Below are positions 55,318 through 64,000 of a stretch of 64,000 bases of DNA, in pieces (the first letter of the stretch is position 1; the number at the start of each line of letters is the position of its first letter). The translations under genes were made by a program, and so were the position numbers. The notes under the pieces were generated by a model. That model saw nothing but the letters and a program-made list of their open reading frames with translations. It had not been told where the DNA came from and ran no database searches. The DNA comes from Apodospora peruviana (lineage: Eukaryota; Ascomycota; Sordariomycetes; Sordariales; Lasiosphaeriaceae), in the NCBI GenBank assembly GCA_033439685.1, contig JAUEDM010000007.1:3400501-3464500 (forward strand), given 5' to 3'.

Positions 55318-56919
55318 ATGTTCAACTACGACTGCCACGGCAACGCCTACCAGAGCTGGCGGCAGCACAACAGCCAGCAGCAGCGCAACACCGAGTTCTC
55401 CACTCTAGCCCTCCTCCGCGACGCCTACCCAAACCACCACGTCACCGAGACCGATCCCGAAAAATGCGATCTGATAGGCTACGCCTCAGCCGGCCACGCC
55501 ACGCTCGTCCGCCAAGACAGCCCCTTCGACCACTTCATCCGCAGCTACGACGCGCCCGAGAACCGGCTCGAGCCGGACCGAGGTGCAGTGACCGACCAGA
55601 TCCGGTTCGGGTGTTCCCGCTACCATTGGAGAGGAACCGATTTTCTAGTCTACGAAGGCCAGTACACCGCGAAATGGGGGACCAAGAAACTGCTTTACGT
55701 CCTGCATCATGCCGACAATCCAAAAATGCGCACCAATGATGCTGTCGACGCTTTGTTGCGTGAGTGCGGGAAGTGGTCCAGGAACCTGCACGACGAGATT
55801 TACGTCTTCGATAACACGCAGTGGACTAAGTCCAAGGAGTTGTGGAAGTCTGTCGAGGGTTCGTCCTGGGACGACGTCATTCTCGAAACCGGAATGAAAG
55901 ACCGTCTTATCAGAGACGTCGAGCACTTCTTCGATACCCGCGAGCTATATCGCCGGAGCAACGTCCCTTGGAAGAGGGGGGTCATTCTTCACGGTGTGCC
56001 CGGAAACGGCAAGACTGTTTCTATCAGGGCGTTGATCAACTCCCTCGCGGGCAGGGAGGAGCCCATCCCGGCGCTCTATGTCAAGAGTCTGGATAGTTGC
56101 GCCGGGCACAAGTGGTCCATCCAGCAGATTTTTGGGAAGGCAAGGTCCATGGCGCCGTGTTTGCTTGTCTTTGAGGATCTGGATAGTATCGTCGGCCCCA
56201 AGACAAGAAGTTACTTTCTGAATGAGGTTGATGGGTTGAGCTCCAATGAGGGGATACTCATGATCGGGTCGACTAATTACCTTGAGAGGCTTGATAAGGC
56301 GATTACGAAGCGTCCTAGTCGGTTTGATCGCACTTATCACTTTAAGCTGCCTGATGAGAATGCTAGGTTGGCTTATGCGCTTTATTGGAGGGGGAAGTTT
56401 GATACTGACGAGGAGGTTGTTGATTTCCCTGAGGGGGTGTGTTCTATCGTTGCCAAGATCACGGAGGGGTTCAGTTTTGCGTACTTGAAGGAGCTTTTTA
56501 TTGCGTCGTTGCTTGCCTTGGCTGCTCGTGGGGACGACGAGGACCCCGTTGCGGATTTTGTGGAGGAGATCTCGGTCGGTAAGAGTTCTGTCACGCCGTC
56601 CGAGGTGGGATCCGAACCTGTTGTTGTTGGGAAGGGGGAGGATGTTGGAGAGACGGCTGAGACTGCTGCTGCCAAGAAGAAGAAGAAGAAGCAACAGAGA
56701 ACTATCTCGTGGGAGGAGATCCATGTCCCCGAGGATCTGAAGGGGAACGCGCTGCTTCATGTCATTATAGCTCAGGCGAATCTCTTGCTGCGCGAGATGG
56801 ACAGCTCGGATGGTGGCGCCGAGTCTGACCTGAAGTCGTCGTGCGAGGAAGCGAGTGACCCGATGGAGCCGTTCATGAACTCGGTTCGGATGGTCTCGGC
56901 CCAGTTTTCGCCTTTGTAG
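55318..56919 (+). CDS. BCS1-like AAA+ ATPase
   Basis: Single exon, 533 residues from ATG 55318 (the open frame extends upstream to a GTG at 55192, not a likely start). Walker A is GVPGNGKT at 226-233, Walker B is LLVFEDLDS around 282-290, sensor 1 is IGSTNYLERLD, and the arginine-finger segment KRPSRFDR is at 331-338. The AAA module matches the fungal BCS1-like group, but the BCS1 N-terminal membrane segment and targeting region are missing. The first 200 residues form a conserved-looking domain I cannot name (ending in a YRRSNVPWKRGVILHG lead-in, as in that group). After the AAA core comes a Lys-rich spacer coded by an AAG run near 56676-56690 and a short C-terminal helix. Function unknown; chaperone-like ATP-driven remodelling is the general role of the family. 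Confidence 0.87.
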   Translation: MFNYDCHGNAYQSWRQHNSQQQRNTEFSTLALLRDAYPNHHVTETDPEKCDLIGYASAGHATLVRQDSPFDHFIRSYDAPENRLEPDRGAVTDQIRFGCSRYHWRGTDFLVYEGQYTAKWGTKKLLYVLHHADNPKMRTNDAVDALLRECGKWSRNLHDEIYVFDNTQWTKSKELWKSVEGSSWDDVILETGMKDRLIRDVEHFFDTRELYRRSNVPWKRGVILHGVPGNGKTVSIRALINSLAGREEPIPALYVKSLDSCAGHKWSIQQIFGKARSMAPCLLVFEDLDSIVGPKTRSYFLNEVDGLSSNEGILMIGSTNYLERLDKAITKRPSRFDRTYHFKLPDENARLAYALYWRGKFDTDEEVVDFPEGVCSIVAKITEGFSFAYLKELFIASLLALAARGDDEDPVADFVEEISVGKSSVTPSEVGSEPVVVGKGEDVGETAETAAAKKKKKKQQRTISWEEIHVPEDLKGNALLHVIIAQANLLLREMDSSDGGAESDLKSSCEEASDPMEPFMNSVRMVSAQFSPL

Positions 56920-57672
56920 TTTATGTCTTGTTGTGGTCTTTCTCATCTCTGGAGGACCTGTGGTAGGATACATGTATGGAATGATGTCGAGGTTCCATTT
57001 CGGCTTTCTTTTTCAATTTTTTTTTTTTTTTTTTTTTTTCAATCGTGTGTCCCTCTGAGCAAGAACCTTTCTGTCGCTACTGCGTGTTAATTATAACAAG
57101 GCAACAAATATCCTATTGAGATAATCGATACTTACATCCACACTTTCCACGATTTCGCATGGTAAACCCGCTCACCTGGCCAGGCCTGACCTCCTGCAAG
57201 GTTCTTTTCTTGCCTACCTACAGTCTCAGCTGCAAATCATGTCTGACCCAGTTAGCAGTCAGTTTTGACATATGGAGATATTAGCTGGCATCCGTCTCGT
57301 ACCTACACTGGACGGGAAGCATGCTCAAGGGTCGCATTTCCGACTGACCCGGACCGGCCGGCTGCAATTATCCGAGCGGCACACAACAATAGCTCCCGGA
57401 GCTGTGAGATCCCATCTTCAGGCAGAAATGTTTCTGTGCCGGTCATCGAGCCACCTGCTGTCAGTCCAGCACAAACATGTGGGGGAAGCGGGGAAAAGAA
57501 AGAAGTTGGAGATGTTGGTTGGGGGCTCCCGGCTGTTAATAAAAAGGGGGAGCACGCTCGGCATATAATATCAGGTCACCATATTCTCGGACTCTGGGCC
57601 CCCATAAACCAACTCAGTCACTGAGCAAACACAAATGTGGGATAGATACCATCGACACTGAAAGCTCAAACA
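56920..57672. other. Intergenic with T23 tract
   Basis: 753 bp between two plus-strand genes. A run of 23 T (57017-57039) lies about 100 bp after the AAA gene stop. The rest includes the upstream region of the FAD monooxygenase gene. Confidence 0.55.
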
Positions 57673-59106
57673 ATGGCAATTTCAAAAATCATCATCGTCG
57701 GCGCCGGCCCGTCCGGTCTGTTGCTTGCCCTCCTCCTCGCGCGGGCAGGCATCACAGTCGAACTGCTCGAGATGACCGACGCGCTGGACACGAACCCGCG
57801 CGCAAGCCACTACACGGACGAGTCGTGCTTCGAGTTCGACCGCGCCGGCATTTTGGATCAAGTCCGATCAGAAGGGTTCAGCCCCAACGGCGTGTCGTGG
57901 CGCAAGCTGGACGAACAGAAAACGCGCCTCGTGGCGTTGCGCAACCCCGACCCGGCACCGGGCCAGGAAAACGAGATGCCCTTCCGCCATCGGATGGTCT
58001 GTTTGCCTCTCCACCGCCTCGGCAAGATTCTAGAGGGTGCCATTCTTGAACAGCCGACCGCGAGTGTGCTCTACGGATACAAAGTTGTCGAGTTAGGTGA
58101 GGAGGATAGCGACACAAAAAAAGCGTGGGTCAAGGCTGAGGTTATGACCAACAATGGTGAGGTTCTGAGGCAAGAGACCCGCAAGGCGGACTACATCGTC
58201 GGCTGCGACGGCGCCAACAGCATTGTGCGCCGTAAGCTGTTTGGCGATATGGTTTTTCCAGGGTTTACGTGGGATAGGCAGATCGTCGCGACAAACATGT
58301 ACTACGATTTCGCGCCTTATGGGTATGACGACTCGCAGTTCTTTGTGCATCCAACGCACTGGCACATGGTGGCCAAGATCCAGACCGACGGCCTGCACCG
58401 CGTTACCTACGGCGAGATCGGTGGACTAACGTACGACCAGCTGAGGGAGAGGCAGCCGCAGAAGTTCAGGGATGTGCTTCCCGGTAACCCCTCGCCGGAC
58501 GAGTACAGACTCATAAACTTTAGTCCGTACAAGGTGCATCAGCGGTGCGTGGACAAGATGCGGGTCGGGAGGTTTTTGTTGGTGGCGGATGCGGCGCATT
58601 TGTGTAATCCTTTGTAAGTGACTTCCCGGTCTTTTTTGAGCTGAGAGGAAAACTAACGGGTTATATCTAGTGGAGGACTGGGCCTCACGGGCGGTATTGC
58701 GGATGTCGGCAGTCTGTATGACTGCTTCGTGGGTATTCATATTGGACGAGCAGACCAAACGATCCTCGACGTGTACGACGAGCAACGACGAAGAATCTGG
58801 CACGACATCATTAATCCCAACTCGTCGGAGAACATGCGAAGACTGTTTGAGTATGACGATCCCGACGAGGCGGTGGAAAAGGATCCCTTCTTCAAGATGC
58901 TGAAGGATATGGAGACGAAAGCGGCGGCTGCAAAGACGAATGCGTCGTCGTGGGACGAAACGTTGAGGTCTGAAGAAGTGCCAAAGGTCAGTTTTTCAAA
59001 CATATTTGTTCGAGCCAGGTTTTGCTGAACACCATGGTATGAATGCATGGCACTGCAGGGACCTATCACGTTGCGATATGATATGACGCAGCACTACACG
59101 AAATGA
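57673..59106 (+). CDS. FAD-dependent monooxygenase (PHBH/phenol hydroxylase type)
   Basis: Exons 57673-58613, 58671-58986 and 59059-59106 encode 434 residues. The last exon is only 48 nt. It follows a GTCAGT donor and CTGCAG acceptor and gives GPITLRYDMTQHYTK, a normal C-terminus for the group, whereas reading through the donor would give an abnormal tail. Class A flavoprotein monooxygenase motifs are present: GxGxxG (GAGPSG at 10-15), the DG motif DYIVGCDGANSIVR, and the GD-type motif FLLVADAAHLCNPFGGLGLTGGI with Ala replacing the usual Gly. The family uses NAD(P)H and O2 to hydroxylate aromatic or polyketide substrates. No signal peptide, so cytosolic. An APC permease follows 530 bp downstream on the same strand and could supply a substrate (inference). 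Confidence 0.92.
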
Positions 59107-59639
59107 TATGCAAAGCTGGTATGGAAAAGGTAAGAGACCAGACCCTGGAAAGGGGTGTGCGGGTTATTAGACAGGTTTTTATATCAGGGAAAGATTGCGC
59201 CAAATTATTAGATTGAGAAATATCTCATTACCTAAGTGGTAATACCCGTAGTCTCTCAAAGTCGAAGACAAGTGATACAGGAAACAGTTTGGCCAGAGAT
59301 ACCGGAGATAAAAAACGTCGTGGATGTCATGGGTCCAACCCCGCAGACACATCCATGTCCTTATCTCTCGCCAAGCGGTTTAGATCTTGGACGCCATCCC
59401 CAGACAAGCCAAGGCCTATCACTGATGCCGATTGCAGCGCCCGATGACGGTGTGTGTGTGTGTGTGTGCTTGATAGTGTAGGATTCGGTACTAGTCTTCC
59501 GGTCTTTAAGACTGCGGGCGCGCCCACACGCGTCGTTGGTTCTGCAAAGACTCTCTTGCAGAAGTGTGTTCCAGACTGTCGGGTTACGACCTTACCATTG
59601 ATCACACTTCACACACTCTTGGGCTTGAATCAGCAAATC
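59107..59639. other. Intergenic with GT microsatellite
   Basis: 533 bp between two co-oriented genes, containing (GT)9 at 59450-59467. The permease frame is open upstream of its ATG, but the first in-frame ATG with good context is 59640. Confidence 0.6.
59450..59467 (+). repeat. (GT)9 microsatellite
   Basis: Nine perfect GT units in the upstream region of the permease gene, about 175 bp before its ATG. Confidence 0.95.
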
Positions 59640-61232
59640 ATGGCAGAAGACAAGAGCGACACCGTGGAGGCCCCCGCGTCCACACATGATGCAGCAAAAG
59701 GCGCCGCCGTCATCATCAACGCGTCAGGCCACATACAAGAACTCTCCCGCAACTTCAGCCTCCTCTCGCTCGCGGGCGTCGGTCTGGTCGTCGGCAACGT
59801 CTGGCCGGCGATCGGCGGCTCCATCCTAGTGGCAATCTTCAACGGCGGTCCGCCGGGCGTGCTCTACGAGTTCATCGTCGTCTCCGTCTTCTACTGGACC
59901 GTGGCGGCGTCCATCGCCGAGCTCGCGTCCGCCATCCCGTCCTCCGCGGGGGTATACCACTGGGCTTCGGTCACGCCGGGCGCCGGCACGAAGATCGGCC
60001 GCACGATCGGCTTCTTCGCCGGGTGGTGGAACTATCTGGCGTGGATCATGGGCGCGGCCAGCATGGCCAGCATTTTCGGCAACACCGTCGTGCAGATGTA
60101 CGCGCTCAACCACGCGGACAAGTTCGAAGCGAAGCCGTGGCACGTGTTCATCGTGTATATCATCGCCACCTGGCTCGCCTGCGCGGCCGTGTGCCTCGCC
60201 AACAGGGCGATGCCGCACGTCAACAATTTCGGGGTATTCATTATCCTGGCAGGGTTTTTCGTTACGATAGTAGTGGTCACCGCGATGCCGGCGGCCCACG
60301 CGACCTCGAGTTTTGTGTGGACGGAATGGACCGCCGACATTGGCTACCCGGACGGCTTCGTGTTTGTGGCGGGGATGCTCAACGGCGCCTACAGCGTCGG
60401 GTCCGTCGACGCGACGACCCATCTGGCCGAAGAGATCCCCCACCCGCAGGTCAACGTCCCCAAGGCGATCGGCCTGCAGCTGGGCATCGGGTTCGTGACG
60501 GGCCTGAGCTACCTCATCGCCATCATGTACGCCATCGACGACTACGACGCCTTGTTCGATTCGCCCTACCCCATCGCCGAGATCTACAAGCAGGCTACCG
60601 GGGGATCCGTGGCCGGCGCGACGGGTTTGCTCGCGCTCGTCATGGTCTGCATCGGGTTGACCGTCGTCGGGCTCTACATCACCTGCGGGCGAACGCTGTG
60701 GGCGCTGGCGCGCGACGGGGTGACGCCCTTCCCGCGCACGTTTGGGCAGGTCCACAAAGGATTGGACATGCCGCTTTGGTCGACGATCGCGTCGGCCGCG
60801 CTGGTCACCGTGCTCGGGTGTATCTACGTCGGCAGCGCGACGGCCTTCAACGCGTTTGTCGGGGCCTTCATTTTGATGTCGAGCAGTTCGTTTCTGGCGG
60901 CGATTCTGCCCAACTTGCTGACGGGACGGAAAAATATCGCGTTTGGACCGTTTCATATGAAAGGGTGGATTGGGTTTGTGATTAACGGGGTCGCGTGCGC
61001 GTATATGTCTGTTTGGTTTGTCATTTACTGTTTTCCTTACTACCTGCCGACGGACGCGTCGTCGATGAACTATGCGTGTTTGATCTGGGGGGGGCTGACG
61101 ATCCTGGTTGCGCTGTGGTGGGTTTTTGGTGTCGGCGATGACTACGAAGGCCCTAAGACGACGGGCGGGATTGTTTCCGAAGCTGAGACGACGAAAGGGG
61201 CTGTCCACGCTGCTAGGCCGGTGTCTGTTTGA
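59640..61232 (+). CDS. APC-family amino acid/choline permease
   Basis: Single exon, 530 residues with about 12 membrane helices. Family marks are LSRNFSLLSLAGVGLVVGNVWPAIGGSI in helix 1, ELASAIPSSAGVYHWASVTP, GFFAGWWNYLAWIMGAASMASIFGNT, the helix 6 region GMLNGAYSVGSVDATTHLAEEIPHPQVNVPKAI and GRTLWALARDGV. These place it in the APC superfamily with the fungal choline/GABA/basic amino acid permeases (HNM1, UGA4 type). ATG 59640 chosen over upstream in-frame codons because the sequence before it is not protein-like. A 460-residue open frame on the opposite strand (59826-61208) is a GC-bias shadow. Probable plasma-membrane proton symporter; substrate unknown. Convergent with the M28 peptidase gene. 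Confidence 0.93.
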   Translation: MAEDKSDTVEAPASTHDAAKGAAVIINASGHIQELSRNFSLLSLAGVGLVVGNVWPAIGGSILVAIFNGGPPGVLYEFIVVSVFYWTVAASIAELASAIPSSAGVYHWASVTPGAGTKIGRTIGFFAGWWNYLAWIMGAASMASIFGNTVVQMYALNHADKFEAKPWHVFIVYIIATWLACAAVCLANRAMPHVNNFGVFIILAGFFVTIVVVTAMPAAHATSSFVWTEWTADIGYPDGFVFVAGMLNGAYSVGSVDATTHLAEEIPHPQVNVPKAIGLQLGIGFVTGLSYLIAIMYAIDDYDALFDSPYPIAEIYKQATGGSVAGATGLLALVMVCIGLTVVGLYITCGRTLWALARDGVTPFPRTFGQVHKGLDMPLWSTIASAALVTVLGCIYVGSATAFNAFVGAFILMSSSSFLAAILPNLLTGRKNIAFGPFHMKGWIGFVINGVACAYMSVWFVIYCFPYYLPTDASSMNYACLIWGGLTILVALWWVFGVGDDYEGPKTTGGIVSEAETTKGAVHAARPVSV

Positions 61233-61337
61233 GTTCTGTCTGTGAGATTGTAGTTTGCTATTAACATGTATCTATTGTGGTCAAGTAAATGCCGACTTGA
61301 ACTCCTGTACTTTTCATCAGGTATGCAAATGCTAGAA

Positions 61338-61369
61338 CCCCCTGCTTATCATTCCCCCTGCTTATCATT
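61338..61369 (+). repeat. 16-bp tandem duplication
   Basis: Two perfect copies of CCCCCTGCTTATCATT, at 61338-61353 and 61354-61369, in the 173-bp gap between two convergent stop codons. Confidence 0.95.
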
Positions 61370-61405
61370 CATCGTGACCAAGCTCATCGATGAAGGGATC
61401 GGCCT

Positions 61406-63149
61406 CTAAATCTCATGACCACACCCCAAATGCCGCTCACCCAACGCCTCCAACTCTTCGATCCTAACAATATCGGCCTCTGGCTCAAACGGCCTCATAT
61501 TTCTCTCCGCGAGCATCGTAGCATTGATCGTGGTCTTTGGAATAAGCGCAGTGCCCTTCATCGACAGCGTAGCGAGCATGTGCGCGGCAGCCTACCATGT
61601 TCATCCCAAGTCAGTATCATCTCATACCCATCAAATCTGCTCCATATCGACTCACCCGTGCGTTAACCGTAATGGTATTCGGATCCGGGTTCTCGATCGT
61701 GTCACAAGCCTGGTGGTAGCACGGATCCTGCGCCGGCGCGGTGCCGGTGTTAATAAACCCAAAAGGCTTGTTCAGGATTTGCCAAAACGACGCGTAGTCG
61801 CTGCCGTTGGTGATAATAGCGGGCGTCACGACAAGCCCCTGCGCCTCAAAGTGGTCGACGAAAATCTTCTCGATGACTTCCGAACCCAGAGGGGCCACGC
61901 TGCCGTGCGTGCTGCCGTCGGTGTCGCCCACGCCAAAGTAGCCCTTGGACACCATGTCGAAGTTGAGGTAGGCGAGAATCTGGTTGGCTTCGGCTGCGCT
62001 CAGGCTGGAGCAGTAGTGCCGCGAACCCAGGAGGCCGTTCTCCTCGGCGCCCCACCAGGCGAAGCGGATCTTGTTCTTTGCTCGGTATTTCGTGGTGGCG
62101 AGGAAGAGTTCGAGGAGGAGGCTTGTTCCGGACCCTGATTGTATACCTACGGTTAGAGGGAGGATGATAGGAGAAATGTTGGGGAGCATACCGTCGTCGT
62201 TGATGCCCGGCCCGGCTTGTACGCTGTCCAGATGCGCACCAAGCTGACCACCATCGTCAGCTCATACCAAACATGAACACAGAGAAAAGCCGGAGCCACT
62301 CACAACAATGACATTCTCCGGATCGCCCCCCTCCGTCTCAACAAACACATTCTGCGTTATTCTCTCCTCGACGATCTGCGTCTGCTGGAAATACGCCTCC
62401 AGCTTCTCCCCTTTGGCAAGCCTCTCCTTGATCCGCAACCCATCAACCATGTTGATGAACCCGCCCGGAACATGTTCGCTGCTCGGCGCGCTCAGCGTTC
62501 CCGCTGTGGTATTAGTCGGCACATCGTTGTAAATGATCACAGCCGCCGCGCCCGCTCGTGCGGCCGGCAGCAGCCGTCCAGCCAAGGTACCGCCCGTCGG
62601 GCACCGGAACCGTTGCACCAAAACAATTTTGTCTTTAACGTCCAGCCCGTCATAGGATTTGTCCTCGCAGCCCGCAGCGCCTTCCGGTCCGGCGACAATC
62701 TCAGCGACAATTCCCTCCCGAGAAGTAGAGGGCGAGTAGCTCAGCCCAAAGACGTAGATGTCTTCGTCGTTGATTTTGAGGGAAATGGACTCGACGATGT
62801 TGAATAGCGCCGAGAAATCCTGCTTCCACGATTTGGTTCCTGGGATTGTGGAAATCCGGTCCCAGACGTAGTTGACGGATGCTGCGTACCCGGGGAGACC
62901 AAAGGCGCGGTTTCCGCCATGCGCGGAAGCGATGTCGTTGAGTGCCACCAGGTTTGACATCAGACTATAAGACTGTTATTAGTCGCCTGCTTCAGATCAG
63001 ACTGAATAGAAGAGGAATTACTTTTCCGTCGTGATGTCATTCTGGAGCTTGGCCGAGTCGATTATGGGCTTGCATTGTTTGGCATTGGCGCTGCCCAGTG
63101 CTATCGCCGCGGCGGCAGCAGCAGCAGCAGCGTATGTTGTCAGCTTCAT
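61406..63149 (-). CDS. Secreted M28 zinc aminopeptidase with PA domain
   Basis: Five exons (63149-63022, 62964-62304, 62243-62192, 62134-61656, 61591-61406) encode 501 residues. All four junctions keep phase, including the 52-nt third exon that carries LGAHLDSVQAGPGINDDG. A signal peptide is built on a poly-Ala run (about 9 Ala, GCN repeats at 63103-63132). A protease-associated domain lies at about 130-230. The catalytic domain has zinc ligands His267 (GAHLD), Asp279 (NDDG), Glu312 and Asp340 (NFDM), with catalytic Glu311 in WGAEENG, plus the final ligand region DPCYHQACD. It removes N-terminal residues from peptides outside the cell, as do fungal aminopeptidase Y-like enzymes. The C-terminal exon (AAAHMLATLSMK..., ending CGHEI) is typical in length for the family. 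Confidence 0.93.
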
Positions 63150-64000
63150 TGTCAGTTCGGAAGTAGTCGTGATGATACCCTCTGACGACGATAAATTGCT
63201 GTCCCGTTACCAGGGCGGCGGTGAGTTCTCTTTTATATACATGTGAATTCCTGACTGATGTTGCAATCAGGTCTCCATTGCCAAGGTTAACCGTTACAGG
63301 TACAAGCCGATTAGGAAGGTCAGCGTTTGTTGGCGGTGATTGTGATTGCAACAGGAAGGTTCTATGTCAGCCAAGGAGTCCGCCAAGAGCGAATATCTGG
63401 ATAATAAGTCTGGGGATCGGTAAAACTCCGAGGCTGCTATCCACGCCTGCGGGTGGGTTTGTTTATCCGGAAGAGGAGAAGATCAAGTTACCTTTTAGAT
63501 AATTCGGATGGACAACTACTTTTGAGGGTTTTGATGTATCATTAAGGTAGCTATGATTAACTTGGCCAATAGACCTTTATGGTCAGCGGCGGCGGGACCT
63601 ATGTGGCGTTCCCTAGAGCCACCATCGCAAGAGTATCAACACTCTCGCGCTCTACCGATCTGGACCGTGGACGAGGTTAGTTTGGTGTACAGAGTGGTTC
63701 TCCACTTGATCTGAGGTTCGTTGATTTGAGAAGTCTTCTAGTCGGGCATTGTTTGCATTTACATTCGCGTTTTTGTTGGTGGAAAGAAATGGACAGCTAG
63801 CTGACTGGCATTTGCATATCGTGTCACCTGTCGGGTCACCTCAGGCTGCGTGGGGCGTGACACCGTCCCACTTGGGGCAAGTCTCGTCGACAAGAGGGGG
63901 CGCTGCAGCGGAGTTATGGAGCATGTAGCAGCCGATTGTCGATTATCCATAATTCGGAAACCGGCGTCAGTGGTAAAATCCATCGTTGCCATCGATGGGT
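63150..64000. other. Right-edge non-coding region
   Basis: 851 bp upstream of the minus-strand M28 gene and then to the window edge. A short minus-strand frame at 63759-63992 has no recognisable content and may be a shadow or the start of a gene beyond the edge. No RNA or repeat recognised. Confidence 0.45.

Noticed and set aside
59826..61208. 460-residue open frame on the minus strand opposite the APC permease
   Set aside because: Arg/Asp/His-rich composition is the usual shadow of a GC-rich coding frame. The plus strand has clear membrane helices and family motifs.

Overview
The window reads as nuclear DNA of a filamentous ascomycete (Pezizomycotina, most likely a Sordariomycete). Genes are GC-rich and interrupted by short introns of about 50-75 nt with GT..AG ends and CTRAY-like branch sites. 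Both tRNA genes carry introns after position 37. The gene families are typical of plant-biomass or soil fungi: a Cip1-like secreted protein, GH31 and GH47 enzymes, DUF1996, a BBE-type oxidase, a HET-domain protein, Zn2Cys6 regulation and a Pezizomycotina rhodopsin-like membrane protein. I rebuilt exon structures by eye from reading frame, splice phase and family conservation. No transcript evidence was available.

Layout. 1-12.4 kb: 5' end of a secreted protein of unknown role (minus), a secreted Cys-rich CBM52-like protein (plus), a membrane-anchored PAF-acetylhydrolase-like hydrolase, a CBM-less Cip1 homologue and a seven-helix rhodopsin-like protein (all minus), an O-methyltransferase and an S1/P1 nuclease (plus). 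14-22.5 kb: a GRF-type zinc-finger protein, a GPI-anchored protein, a multi-pass membrane protein of unknown role, and a secreted GH31 alpha-glucosidase. 24-31.2 kb: tRNA-His(GTG), then a compact group of a stilbene/carotenoid-cleaving oxygenase and a vanillyl-alcohol-oxidase-like flavoenzyme transcribed divergently, followed closely by a Zn2Cys6 regulator. 31.9-43.5 kb: a HET protein, an SFH5-like Sec14 protein, a mitochondrial phosphate carrier, an SDR reductase, a BBE-like oxidase and a DUF1996 protein. 44.6-64 kb: tRNA-Ala(CGC), a GH47 mannosidase, an intronless divergent SNF2-like ATPase, a DAL5-type MFS transporter, a BCS1-like AAA ATPase, an FAD monooxygenase with a co-oriented APC permease, and a secreted M28 aminopeptidase.

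How the parts may work together. The best candidate for a functional unit is 24.5-31.2 kb: a lignostilbene-dioxygenase-type enzyme, a 4-hydroxybenzyl/allylphenol oxidase and an adjacent Zn2Cys6 factor. Their shared 676-bp promoter carries a CGG-N8-CCG palindrome plus further copies of its half-site. This looks like a small regulon for breakdown of lignin-derived or stilbene phenolics (inference). The FAD monooxygenase and APC permease are a weaker functional pair. No CRISPR, virus or intact transposon was seen. Long homopolymer tracts and short tandem duplications are scattered between genes.
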